This document shows, piece by piece, positions 51,601-64,000 of a stretch of 64,000 nt of DNA. Source of the DNA: Temnothorax longispinosus (lineage: Eukaryota; Arthropoda; Insecta; Hymenoptera; Formicidae); assembly GCF_030848805.1 (NCBI RefSeq), contig NC_092361.1, positions 1,302,001 through 1,366,000 on the forward strand, written 5' to 3'. The notes beneath the pieces were generated by a model that worked only from the letters and a program-made list of their open reading frames with translations, was not told the DNA's origin and ran no database searches. Made by a program: the position numbers and the translations under genes. Position 1 is the stretch's first letter. Each line of letters starts with the position of its first letter.

Positions 51601-54600
51601 TAAAATCGTATATAACATTAAAGTTCGAAATTAAATTAAGAGGAAAAAGATTTTGTGTTGCTTACATGCCAAATCTATCAGTATCATATTACCAAAGTGG
51701 ACAATAATATTTTCTTTTCACTGTAATTGGAAAAAAACACGTGAAAACTATGGCTGATGTCTAACGTAATCAGATCATTACAAAATCTTCGATCCATCGA
51801 GTTCGAATCTGGTGAGATCCACATGCTCTTCTGCAAGTTCGCTTGTATAAACTTCATGATAAAAAGTCAAAGATGTTGAAAACTATTGTCCCATTTAAAG
51901 TAGGATTTTCGCGAGGCTTTAATCTTCTTGCGGATCCCCATCTCTCGATCATTGGAAAGTTAACGCCGGCGCGGCGGAGCGCCGCCCTCAAACGTTGTCA
52001 ACGACGTAATGGCACCGGACGGCCGATTAATAACGTAGGTGAATACATTCCGCTGCGAACTCGTTACGTATTCCTAAGGGGACGGCACCGTGACCCTAGT
52101 TCGATCTCGATTAACGTCAACGATGACGAGCGCGCGCGCGATGCGTTTTACAGGCAAAGTGCGTTAACGCGCGCTAAGTAATGGATGATCCTCTGCCGGG
52201 CGGCGGGCCCTCGGAGCCCCCGCAGGACCGTCGGTTTATTTTCACTCTGGAGTTTTCCTGAATAATTCACCGTACGGCGAAGGCGTATTGCCACCTAATT
52301 GCACTGAAATATTGAATAGCGGGTTGAGTGCCCGTTCGGGTGGAGCTTAACGAAATTTAACGTGAATTTAAGACCTGTGCAAGATGTACGGAGCTTGAAA
52401 TGGGAACTGAACAGTAGTGGGACTCCTTTGAAATGCCGAAAATAACGACGATTTCGAATTCTGCGAGATGCTATACATACCAGTCTCGCGAATTAATAGA
52501 TAACGAATGTCTTCTCTATACAGACAGAAGATATTTTATATATAGTTAGTATTTCGCAACGAATCTTACAATAATCGTGAAAAAATAAAGTATTTTTGCA
52601 CATGCCAATATATTATGCATTTAATAGATCTTAAAATAGAAAATTTACGAGTTGTGTGGGAGACTTTAGCCTTCCTTGAAATTCTTCCAAGATCATTATA
52701 CGATTTGGTATCTCTTTCAATTGCGCTATCAAGTGGCGTCTCAAAGCGCCCGAGTACTTCAAAGAATTACATGCAATACGCATTTCGGGATTGTTCCACC
52801 GCGCGAGATAGCGCTTCGGCATCTAGAGAATTAAATTCATTCGCCGTCCACTGTTGCAAAAACTAATCACACGTCCACCTTTTACGACCGCGCCGTTGGC
52901 GCAGTTGGTCAGCGAGCGCAATCCATTCCACTTGACCCCGGAAAGCTTTTCCCGATTTTCCAGTCCCGTGCATAAGCGCCGTCTTCTCGGACTTTCTAAC
53001 GAGACCCGGTTGACAAGGATGTACGCGGTTTAGATTCGTTACGGTCCTTCGTTACGGTCGAACGAGGAATAAAACGCGGGAGCCGGGAAATGTACATGCA
53101 GCGATCTTTACGTACACGGGGTGCACTTCCGCCGCAACATACGACTCCTGCATGCGGGCGCAATGATGCAAATAAGAGACGCATCCGCTCGTGACGTCGT
53201 TACGAATAAAAGTGCGCCCGTATTAACAAAAATATTTACGTAAAATCAGAGGCGGGTATATAATTTCGGTGAATTCATATTTTAAGCGCGCATGCATAAT
53301 TTTTATCGGAGATAATAAAAACGCAAAAACTTGCAAAAAATTGCAATTTTCTGTACGAGCAAAATTATTAATTTAATCGTGAACTGCTGTGACTTAATTC
53401 GGAATTCGCCTTTCTTTAGCGAAGCACGAATTTTCTTTATTCTCAGTTCTTAATTATTCGGATTTCCGACGCCTTGACATCTGTACCGCGGAAAAACCAA
53501 TGTTCACGTACAATTCGGTACCAATCGACTGGTTACCAATAAACCAATATCACGCGTGTAACAATCGCGTAAATTCGACGGGCGGAATTTATAAATCACA
53601 AGTATTGCGATGGGAAACCGCGGCGGCAGAAAATACGCGAGACCAGCGCGGAGGTATTATTCAAATGCATCGAACGAACGCTTATTCACCTCGGCCGGCC
53701 GCGGCGCTGTTAGTACAATCAAAAACTTCGGTCACAGACGATTAATTAAAAACTTTTGCTCGACAAAGGCGCGAATGTGTACGTGCGTCGGGCGTACATA
53801 CGCGCGCGCGTGTTTTTTACCGACAAATTCTGCACGGGTTGCGCGACGGTTATCGCCTGCGTTTTCGCTCCCGGATCGGTTTGCGGTGAAAGAAATAAAG
53901 CTTGACGAATCCAATTAAATTCACTCTTGATTAACCGAGATAACTCGGCCCGGGGAATAGTTCGGTTTTCAATATGGACCGAAAGGATATACAACATTAT
54001 TTATCTAAAATTGAATCACCGGTTGAAAAATATTACACGCGCTCCCGGATAATTGTATAATTTTCCTTGGGGGAAAGTAAAACAATGTATGCAAATGCTG
54101 GGGGAGTAATTTGATACCGCGGATTGTTAACATCTATTTGCAATTTAGATAGAAGTATATTAAAATAACGAAGAAGAGGCAATCTACGGGGTTGGCTCTT
54201 CTTGCTCGTATGCAATTGCTGAAACACGGCAGTCACGATGGTAACAGATATATCTCCTCGTTACATTCATTTTAACGTGACAGAATTATGGCACGGATGT
54301 AAAGCGACCGTTTCCCCGTCATAAAATACCGAGATGTACAAAACTTCTAAGATATTTTCAGCTTGTAACATCACGTCTGCTTTATTGCATTTATACTGCG
54401 GGAAATTTATTTCACAGAAATTTCGAGGATAATTGCGTCATGGATTACTCCTTTTTATTATAAATTAAAAGGAGAAAATTATATATAGAATATATAAAAT
54501 AAATTACTTGTCGGTCACACCGAAATAATATTTCTTGTCAATTATATGTTTACCAATTTTAGCACGATTAAATTACCGCGATGTAAAACTGCGCGATCTA

Positions 54601-54929
54601 TCTTCATTATAAAATGAAGATAACGTAACCTTTTTTTCCCTCGAGTCCTTTTTTCCCTTGTTATCTTTTCGTTAATTTTAAAGCTATAAAATTTTCACTA
54701 AATTCAGTCTTTCATCGCTATCAGTATGGAAATGTGTGAAATGCAAAAATCTGAATCTGCCTCAACGATTTCGTGTCACAATAAACATCGGGATAAAAGC
54801 ATAAAACATTTAAATTATTTTTACATAGATCCCAGCGATACCAGCGCGGTCTTCTGCATGTTTACTTTACATATTGCTATACGGCGAAACTGTGTCGCGA
54901 ATCTAAATCGACCATCCGTCACACTCAAA

Positions 54930-54973
54930 ACACACACACACACAACACACGCGCGCGCGCGCGCGCACACACG
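54930..54973. repeat. (AC)n(GC)n(AC)n tract
   Basis: AC repeats, about nine GC units, then AC again; Z-DNA-capable sequence at the edge of a GC-rich block (about 54.9-55.9 kb). The long minus-strand frames through this block are low-complexity. Confidence 0.9.
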
Positions 54974-56901
54974 ACAAAGGACGCGTGTATAAAATACAAA
55001 GTCCCGTATTATTTCTAAATTCCTCCGATGCCGAGGCAACTCGCAATTTCCCGACGAAATTACGCCACGTAACGCTTCTGCAAATAAACCCACCCGCTAA
55101 CCGTCGCCCGTCCATCCCCTTTCTACCCCGCGCACGCACACAGGATAACGAACGGGCGTTATACGTAAGTGCACTCGAGCGCAGACGCCCCGCTCCACCC
55201 CGCGCGTGCGGCAGGAAATATTTTTCATTAATCTGATTATTTATCGCCCGTCGAGCCCCTGGGAGCGTTTCCCGCCGCGGAGCGGCCCCGTATCCCGCTA
55301 CCCCCCTCCCCCCCCAGACCGACGCCTCCCTTTTACACGTTGTAATCCGCGCCGAGCGGCTCGTAGAGCCGAGAGCGGTGGTTAGGCGGTAAACGGAGAA
55401 ACTGTTGGAAAAGGAAACGGCAGGGGAGCGGCGGTCCTGGCGGCGGAAGGATAAAAAAAGAGACGGGGGTAGAGAGCGCGAGACGCTGCGCCGGGGGTGG
55501 GACGGCGTCCTGTAAGGGAGGACGACGACAACGACGACGACGACGGTGGCGAAACGCCCCCGTATTAAAGCGGGCCGCGCGCTCGGCCGTAATAAATTTC
55601 GACGAAAGGAGATGCGAACGGTGAAACACACAGACGCGAAATGCGTAAATCATGGGACGCGATAATGCCGGATGTCAACCCTGCGCCGCCGGTGCGTTTA
55701 CGAGCCGAGCACTTAAACGGCGCGGCGCAACGCAGCGCGACGTCGCATAAAACGCGACCGCGCGGGTTAGCAAAGGGTTGAAGCTCGTGTACTGTACAAA
55801 TGAGGGTAGAGGAACAGAAACGGGGGAGCGGGACAAAATTTCGCCACGGCTTGTCACGTTCGGTTCAATTCGTCGCGGCTCAACGGAGAAACGGCCTCGA
55901 ATTCTCACTCGCGAATCTCGTAAAATAATTGCAGGCAGGTATTTCAACGTAAATGCGTAATTTCGCATTTTTGTTGAATAAAAATATAATTAATGTATTC
56001 CAACGATTGAGCGAGAGAACGATGACCGAAGGTCTTGACGAGACATTAATATTATATTTATATAACGCCATTATTATCCGTGACACAAGCTTTTTATTCG
56101 CTTTTCTTTTTCTCTTCTCTCTTGTTGGTAACCGATAACATAAATCACGATTTTGGTGGGCCCTCGAAAAGTCATCGTGATGTATCATATCGCAGAAAAA
56201 TGAAGATGTTCCTTTTTTTGGCACTTGTGTCAATACGCGCGCGATATCGGGCGTCAAAAAGCCCGCGCGAGGAAAAACCAGTCAGGAATGTCGACGAGAT
56301 AAGAGCGTTAAAAGAGGAAAGGCCGGGCGAGAATTCGAAAACGCGCGATCGGCGACAGAGTCGCCCTTTTTTCAATCTCCGTTTCCTCCCTTTCCATTTC
56401 CTGGCCGTTCGCGCCAGAAATCGCTCCGATTCCCAGAGACCTGTGCACGCTTGTTTTCACTAGACTTTTTTAATTTTGTCACCAACTCTCAATTTTTTTT
56501 TTCGTACGCTTTGTTTGAATTTTAATTATTCTCTTGTTATTTCTACACACGCGCAATTAGATTATAACACGATGGATATATAGAAAAGGCTTCGATAAAG
56601 ATTGATTGTTGGAATATCTCGCTGAAGTATTTCTGTATCAAATAAGACTTATTAAATTCGAAAATAGTCGAAGCCCGATTATTTTTCGATGGCGGAGGAA
56701 GCTACAATGATAACCGATATCCATTTCTGTTCTATACTGAAATACGTTTAATTCAAGCACAATCGAGGTACAAGATCTTCGTTGGCGATGAAATTAATCC
56801 CTCTCTTAACTTGAGCCATACGTAACGAAGCGAGAAAAAAAGACCAGAAAAAGAAGGAGGAAAGAAAAAAAAATGAGACTTGGCTGAAAGGTTTTACCTG
56901 G

Positions 56902-56965
56902 ATTACAAATGTAATCCACGCTACTACTGCAGGTTTACAAATGTAATCCACGCGACTGCCGCGGG
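56902..56965. repeat. Two tandem 32-bp units with a palindromic core
   Basis: Unit 1 (56902-56933) and unit 2 (56934-56965) share TTACAAATGTAATCCACGC. In unit 1 the core GGATTACA-AA-TGTAATCC (56900-56917) is a perfect palindrome around two bases. This could be a paired protein-binding site or a small tandem duplication. Confidence 0.8.
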
Positions 56966-58194
56966 GATTAACGAGAGGAGCTCGCGCTCAAGACTTGCAC
57001 ACGACCCTTCGAAGCTTATTCCTTTACCATTGTTCTTAACGGCGACAGAGACTCGCGAGTAAAGAACGGCCGCGGCGAGACGCTTCCACTTGTGACACAT
57101 GGTCTATTAAGACTAATAATAGTCACCCGTAAACGCACGGAACGCGTATTAGTCGCGCGCCTCCGTTCCACAGTTATAGAGTACGTCTTTGCTCATCCCG
57201 ATTCCGTCTGAAAAAGACCACCGTGAAAAGTAAGAAACGGAACTGGCGCCTTTATACTACCGCTTCTCTCTCGACAAAGGAAGATGTGCAATCTAGATGA
57301 AACGTATGTTAAAGAGAAGATAAATTAAGTTACATTTTACGATAAATATGAGCAACATGTCGGAAAATTATTAACGACATTTATTCCCACTAATTTTTTT
57401 CATAACATGAACATGTAATAAACTTGTAATACGTGACACGCGCGAAAGTCGATAAAGGTGAAATTATGATATAAACGTAACGAGTCTGCTGATTGATATG
57501 AATTTTCAGATCGTCGTCTTTTTCACAAAATGTAGATGTCGATTGTGGTAAATCGATTTTGCTAGTCCGCGTACGCGTAAAAGTAAGAACAATTAATTAA
57601 TCGGCACTTCATAAATAAGAGAGAGACATTATATACGCGTTTTGCATATGAATGCCGATAATATGATAATAACGTAACAAATAACGCCACGCGCGTAGCG
57701 ACCGCGCTCCGGCGTGCGGCAGCGTAATTAAAAACGCGCGTATTTGGCCGAAACGCGAGCGACCGATCGGCCGTAATTAACGTATCGCGCTTTCGAACAA
57801 CGAGTAATTAAATTGTTATAAAGCCGCGCGCGCGAGACGATTGTCGTCGGAACAAAAAAAAAGAAGAAAGAAAGAAAGGTCGCTCGTTGCGTCGTCGCAG
57901 CCGTCGTATTTAGACACGTAAGGGCACAGCTAACGAGATCGGCTTAAATACGGGCTGTTAGGAGCAAAAAGAAAAGCTTGCGTCTCACGGAATCTAAAAC
58001 GAGCCACGCCGCTCAACGATGCGACATCGTATTGTTGCTGACGGCCGGGAATAGCGGAGAATATAGCCGCGACGAACATGACTCACGTGCATTAACGTGT
58101 AAATGTTATTTGCATGCGAAACGCAGAACGAGACTGGCGCAATTATGATTATTAAAAAATATATATGTAAATCTTTTTTTTTTTATAATACATA

Positions 58195-58296
58195 TAAGTC
58201 CAATTTTGAAAAAAAAAAGATAAGTTAAAGCTATTTCTTCTATAGATTTTTGTCTTTTTATTTACACTTTTTTATCCTCTTTTTTTAGTGGACTTA
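58195..58296. mobile_element. Candidate 102-bp foldback MITE
   Basis: Inverted ends TAAGTCC and GGACTTA, with A-rich/T-rich arms continuing for about 28 bp with mismatches, flanked by TA at 58193-58194 and 58297-58298. The A/T richness weakens the case. Confidence 0.5.
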
Positions 58297-61069
58297 TACT
58301 CGTTAAAAAATGGCTCATGTATTGACGCTTAAAAAAATAAAAATTGAATGTTTGAAAAGTGAATGAGATAAATGAATACAAAAACCAATGTGTATATATA
58401 TTTTAAAAGGTACCCATTAGCGGCTAAGTAGATTTTCACTCGTTCACATCGCATATTTCGATGATCAAAAAATAATAGATTTTAGCAAATGCAAATAAAT
58501 TTATATTTAACTTCAATGATTTATATTCAAACCTGTATACTTGTATCAGGCATTTGTACATTCGATATCGATGACAAATTACTTTATAAAATGATTTGCA
58601 AAATTCGATATTTTTTCTATTTCGTCGGAAACATTCCACGTTGTTGTACGTGTGACAACGTGGATGGATAGATAGATGCATTCTATTCTCGTGGCGTCCG
58701 TAATGTCAGGTTAATCCGAGTGCATACGATATAACGCACGTGTTCGATAGTGAAACATCGGCCGCGTGCTCTCCGGAGCAACGGCGCCGCGGTGAGATGG
58801 GAGAGCGAGGCAGAAAAAGGACGAAGGAGAAGCAGATGCAGAAAGAGAGCGAGCGAACGCACGTCTGGGAATCTAAAACGGACCGCGACCGACGTGTCGG
58901 TCGTGGTGCGACGACGTCTCGTTATTGTTACCGGGTGCCAAAATTACCGAATGTCCAGGAAAACACGCGGAGACAACCGCTGAACCGAGAGCTTAAGACT
59001 AAAAGGACAGAGAACGCGCGGCGCGTCGGCGATCCGTAAATTTAGCCCTGGCATATAGGACGCTCATTTCGCGGCTGAGAAAACAGATCTAATCGTAAGT
59101 CCGCACGCGCGTTCGAATGTCCGTGACGCTACTTCGAACAGCGGTGGAAGCCAGGCAAAAAAGCTTGACTTTTTCAGAATGTCGTAGCTATTCAACTGTT
59201 TTAATATTTATGATTACGTACGTGAAAAAGAATTGCATTTATGTAACACGCGTAAAGCTATTTATATATGTTATCAAACACATATAAAATCGAAAACCTG
59301 CGAATTTATAAACTTCACTAATAAATTTAATTGTATAAATAAGACACTTATCGAACGCTTTCAAGCATCCATGCACAGAAAGATTATCTCGCTCGTCTTT
59401 TTATCTCTCGAACAGACGCAATATATGCCATCCATCTTTTTATTTAATATTTTAATTAATGTGAAATACATAATTAATCGAATCTCAACAAATTAATGTT
59501 GTAATTTCATGCTCGATGAACATAAATAGGAAGCATATCCATTAGGGAAAAATTGATGGGCGTTATTGATCAAAATAGCCAAAGAATTGCGCTTTTGAGA
59601 GCGTTTAACTGCATAAAATATCTCTGTCGCGACATACATTCGCCTTCATGTTGTTGCGTTTTATATCTTCGATCGAATTTCCTCTTCCCGCATGGATGAT
59701 GAACGACAGTCGATCTTTTCGCCGGAAGAATCTTGACTGCGCAGGAGGAAGGCAGAGGTTAAAAAAAAAAGAGTCTCCCTCGTTTCGTCGCGCTTGCCGC
59801 TTAGTTTACCCCTTCTTACCCGCGCGGTTTCCCTCCCCGTTGTTTTTTCCCCTTCGCGTCCGCATCCCCCCATTGCCGTTTATTGGCCAAGAAATTACTT
59901 TCTCCCCAGCCGTTGACCTTCTGCCGTGGAAGCTACTTGCGGAAGGAACAGCCAACTAACTAGCCGCCGATCGATAGATCCAGATAATCGTTTTAATGCT
60001 TCATCCCGGCTAATAGACCGATAATGTTGTAATGGAACGATAATCGCGAAATGAAAAGGTTTGCTTTCATTATTGTAGATCCGTAGACGGAAGTTTCCAA
60101 TAGGCTATAACGTCGTTGAATACTTCGACGTGTTGTTCTACCGACAACTCAATATAAAGAAGAATTCTAATTAAATAAAAATGACTTGATTAAAAATGTA
60201 GTTAAAAATAAAAGTTCAAATAAAATATAAATCATGGAAAGATCTAATTTATCTCCAATAAATGCATTTAATAAAGTGCAAACATAACACACGTGTAATG
60301 TATACCTATAATAAAATAATAAATAATAAAATAAATTATTGATTTTATCTCCTATCAGTCAAGATTTTTGAACAAAGCAAAGGAACAGTCGAATTTAACA
60401 ATCCAAAATTTCGGTTTAAAGGCTTAACAATTAGAACTGTTATGCAATAAGATATTGCAGCTTTTCTGGAAGATTAATTTAATAGAACCAAATGAGATTT
60501 CTGAAGCGTTATATTTCGGCTGTTTTGCCAGTGAAATGAGCTCTCCCTCCGATTACCGATATTATATAACATCAATTACGTCATCCGCGGCCCGCATTCT
60601 GCACAATATGTCATTCGCAGGCATGTTAATGAGATGGGATTTATTCAAATCCTCGTCAGAAACATAAGCCCTAATCGAATCAATGACAAACCCGTTAGAT
60701 GGAAAGATGACGAACCTCATCGATAGGATTTTGAAATCTCGAGAGTTTAATTTCGTAGCGCGGAAAATATAACCCTATCGTAATTTCACTTTATAAAACT
60801 ACAAGTTAACGAGATTTTAATACTTCCGACGTAATTCTTCGACAAGTAATTGTATTTTCTATCTTCTTATTATCAAATCGTAATTCGTGAGTGAATTTTT
60901 GTCCTCCCTCTCCTTTCGTACAAACTTTATGTGTAGCCCAGTTATTCGTAAAGCGATATACATGTAAATTACAATACGCGGCGCCATTTATTCAAGTTCC
61001 GTCGTCAATCTTGTCGGAGAAACTTGGAGTAATCTCACACGGCACAAGTAGTCACACCGAGAGTATTAA

Positions 61070-61110
61070 CCCTCTCAGTGCACCACAGTCCATATAAACC
61101 CCGAGAATTA
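61070..61110 (+). mobile_element. Possible solo piggyBac-like end
   Basis: TTAA (61066-61069) followed by CCCTCTCAGTGCACC resembles a piggyBac-type terminus. I found no matching inverted end with TTAA in the following kilobase, so it may be a truncated element or chance. Confidence 0.3.
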
Positions 61111-61630
61111 TTTAACAACTTGTACCACGGAGTGGAGAAAGAGGGAATAACTCATTGAATCGAACACTATTATCTCTTTTTCTATTATTGATGTCGATTA
61201 TTGTCCGATCCATTTCTGTTATGACCAAATAATTCATTCACTTTGATAAACATGTGGGCAAGCTTCGCGTGATTCCTCAATATAACACGGCAGATACGCA
61301 CATAGAGTTTATTGTTCCTAATAATAATATAAAATACATCAATAATTGGAAATTTTATTAATTTACCGTATTAATCTCTTAGCTATCTCCATATTTAATC
61401 GCGGAATCGTCGCGGGTTATCAAAATGTTGATAATGTAAGGGCGGAGATTGGGATTCGCGCGCGTGCAAGCGAGATCTTAAATACAGTTTCGCGCGTCAT
61501 TTCCCGATGACGCGGCCGCAACAATGCCGATCAGGATTATTCGATTAAACATGGAGGCAGGGGCTAGATCGTATCGATGAATGATCGCCCGGGGTAATGC
61601 CGGCCGCGCTGGACATGGGCCTCGGGATCG

Positions 61631-61677
61631 ACCTAATAAACCGGAAACCTAATGCGGTTCAACCTAATAAACCGGAA
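61631..61677. repeat. 16-bp direct repeat, 31-bp period
   Basis: ACCTAATAAACCGGAA occurs at 61631-61646 and exactly at 61662-61677. Confidence 0.9.
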
Positions 61678-62834
61678 TTACCAGTATTAGGTGTCGGATC
61701 GACCGGTGTATCGCCCGCCCGGCTTCTCGGCAATAATGCGAATTTGAATTGATCCGGGCGGCCGCGGTGTGTGTTGCAGCGTAGCGCTCTGCGCCCGATC
61801 CCGTGCACCGCCCCGCGGACTGCAGAATGCACGCCGAGGGAAGATCGATGCGAATTCATTGCATTACGAAGCGCCACGTCGTTTCCGCCGCAGGGACTGC
61901 GCCGCGAACACAGATATTACACGGCTTAAAACAATTAGCGGAGCGCTTCTCCAAACGGCAAGTATCGAGGGTGCGTTTCGAGAGAATTTATCTAAGAGTA
62001 TCTCCGATTATTCGGTGAATATATATTTACGTAAACACGATATTTTACTCTTAATTGCTGGCTTTTAGTCCACGGAATCTCCGTGATAAGTGATCGTCTA
62101 ATTGACGGCCATTCTTATAGAAATTCAATACGTGTAATAGTGTAATTACAAAACGTTCAATTTTAAAACTTATATATATGTTTCACTTATATTAATAAGC
62201 TCTATTTTGGTAATGGTAATTGAATACTCGATAATTAATCATAATTGTTCTATCGTTGTCACGCACAGCGTAATTCTACTGTTACTATACTATACTACTA
62301 TAATACATAATTTTTTAGTGATCTATTATATATTTACAGAAGTTGAAAAATGTAGTTGTCAAAGATTTTGAATTTTGAAGAAATAATTTTCTTATTATTA
62401 TAAATAGCCCGCGAAAATTATTACACATAAATTTTTGTACCACATTACGAAATAATGAGCTCTTTTCATCTCACAAGGATGAGTTGGTCGGAAAAATTCG
62501 GACGGAAAATCCGCCCTTCGGTTTTATTCCATTGCCGATGGAATGGCCGAACTTCCTTATAATTTTCAGTCGATTTTATTAGCTCGGAGGCAAAAGTATT
62601 TTTGGCAAAAACGGATCAGCATGCGGCAGCGAACATTTCCGCGATTCGGAGTGGCGATTTTCCTCATGCCGAGCGACGGATGCAAAATACCGAAGCGACG
62701 CGAGGCGACGCGTCGCGTCGCGTCGCGGCGCGTGCGACCCGATGGCGAAATAATCGAGAACCGCCTGTCGCATCGCCGAACAAAAGAGATATTTCACCGT
62801 CCGACAAATTCCCTCGCTAAATGGGCGCGCGCTC

Positions 62835-62859
62835 AAAAAAAAAAAAAAAAAAAAAAAAA
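62835..62859. repeat. A25 run
   Basis: Twenty-five consecutive A residues in otherwise GC-rich DNA. No retroelement body is recognised upstream, so a poly(A) tail of a retrocopy is possible but unsupported. Confidence 0.9.
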
Positions 62860-64000
62860 TAGCGGGACTGCGGCGGCGTCGGTGGCGGCGCGGGGGGGAC
62901 AAGGAGCACGAAAATAAAAAGCACGGGCCGACCCGATGTGCGAAAGCGTGCGCGCATGGCTGGGCAAATTAAAAACTCGTCCCGTCGCGTCCGAGCTGCG
63001 CGATAAATACAATAATAATTAGCGGAGCCTGCGAGACAGGTCCGCTGCCATTAATGAAGGGTAATTATCGGGGATTTTTAAATACGAGACTGCAGAGCCG
63101 TACTCCTCGCATTCGTATCGCCCCTACCCCCTATATATTCCCTCGCGCAATTAACGTACCCCTGCGTAGAACTTTACGTTCGCGCGGTCTTTCCTTGTTT
63201 ATTTATCGTTACTTAACGGATGTACGTGTGGAAAATACACAGCAATTAACGTGGATGGTTAATCTGTGTAAAACTTTTTAGAGACATTTCTTTGTACGTG
63301 CTTTTGCTAATAAATATAAGAATAGTTGAGCTATAAAGTGATATATCATGTTATACATAGAATGTTGGACTTTCCCCTTAATTGTAATATCGTTGAAGTA
63401 CATCGTATCTGATGACTATGTGTCGAAAAAGAATTTGGGAATTTTACGCGGTACTCTTTTTCTAGAATGGCATTTTCTGGCGAATGGCATCAAAATCAGC
63501 CCTTTTTCTCCTTCCACGTAAAGAACTCGCGAACCGGACAGATGGCCCGATTTGTCTTGTATTTTTGGGTCGAACGATCCCTTCGCCGTGATATCTTTTT
63601 TTAATGGCGAAAAAGGGCGGAGAGGCAAATGATCGCTGGCACTGCTCCAGAGAACGAAACAACTCGGCTGAGAATTCTTTCATTTGATTTTGCCCGCATT
63701 ACTGATCGCAATAATTTTTCACGGAACCGTACAGAAAAGAAATTAGACTACCGAGACACTCTGTATAACTGCAACTAAAGATTTTCAATTTGAAATTATC
63801 TGATAAATGCTAAATCGTGACACAAATGTTCAACGCATTCCATATTTATGCCTTACGTGCATTTTATTCCATAGTTTTACAATTTCGCGTTCCAAAAATA
63901 AATTTTTATTATAATTCAATTATGATAAAAAAGAATTTTAGGATCGATAAGTTGTACTCCTCACATTCCTTTATTTATCGTTTATCGGATGTCTCACTAA

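Larger units (their letters stand above)
18316..64000. other. Long region without recognisable exons (probable 5' intron and intergenic DNA)
   Basis: On both strands I looked for frames with family-like motifs, phase-compatible splice sites and a signal peptide for the minus-strand gene and found none. The contents are MITEs (18430, 19382, 33614, 44539, 58195), a solo piggyBac-like end (61070), diverged duplications at 24 and 25 kb, microsatellites and CpG-rich blocks (about 54.9-55.9, 57.6-58.1, 62.5-63.0 kb). Since the gene's upstream exons must lie at higher coordinates, part or all of this region may be its 5' intron; very short exons could be missed. Confidence 0.5.

Noticed and set aside
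51797..51825. B-box-like GAGTTCGAATC
   Set aside because: No A box or cloverleaf can be formed at the correct distance upstream.
52893..52970. tRNA-like D-arm sequence (TTGGCGCAGTTGGT)
   Set aside because: It resembles an A box, but there is no B box, T-arm or matching acceptor stem downstream.
54903..55631. Longest minus-strand open frame (242 codons)
   Set aside because: It runs through an AC/GC repeat, a CGA repeat and GC-rich DNA. The translation is low-complexity (valine run, arginine/serine-rich), with no domain and no splice support.
1..64000. CRISPR arrays, operons, bacterial ribosome-binding sites
   Set aside because: Sequence is eukaryotic; no regularly spaced identical repeats with unique spacers were seen.

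Overview
The window looks like animal nuclear DNA, most likely insect and plausibly hymenopteran (ant-like). CpG is abundant, microsatellites and small foldback transposons are common, exons are short and separated by multi-kilobase GT-AG introns, and the only recognisable protein belongs to an insect-conserved family. The species is an inference; I saw no marker that fixes it.

One gene is supported. It runs on the minus strand and crosses the left half of the window. Four coding exons (18315-18177, 16257-16193, 12788-12537, 6398-6075) join perfectly in phase (intron phases 2, 1, 1 between them; phase 1 on both outer sides). Together they give an internal piece of about 259 residues of a cysteine-rich, presumably secreted or surface protein. 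The order matches the DUF7044 - DUF7043 - DUF7042 arrangement I recall for an uncharacterised insect family. The signal-peptide exon(s) upstream and the C-terminal exon(s) downstream were not found; they probably lie outside the window or are too short to recognise.

Layout: 1-6074 is the intron after the last visible exon (GC-rich blocks, a 20-bp perfect hairpin). 6.1-18.3 kb holds the exons and introns carrying foldback elements: a piggyBac-type MITE flanked by TTAA, TA-flanked MITEs, and a 233-bp inverted-repeat element with a hammerhead-like hairpin. From 18.3 to 64 kb I find no convincing coding exon on either strand. That stretch holds more MITEs, diverged duplications, microsatellites and CpG-rich blocks whose long open frames look like chance. 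It may be a long 5' intron plus intergenic DNA.

The most useful observations are the reconstructable partial gene, the foldback elements sitting within about 60-120 bp of its splice sites, and two copies of a CTGAAGA-hairpin-GAAA motif resembling, but not matching, a hammerhead ribozyme core. I see no CRISPR array, rRNA, intact tRNA or complete transposase gene, and no clear evidence of a new multi-gene system.
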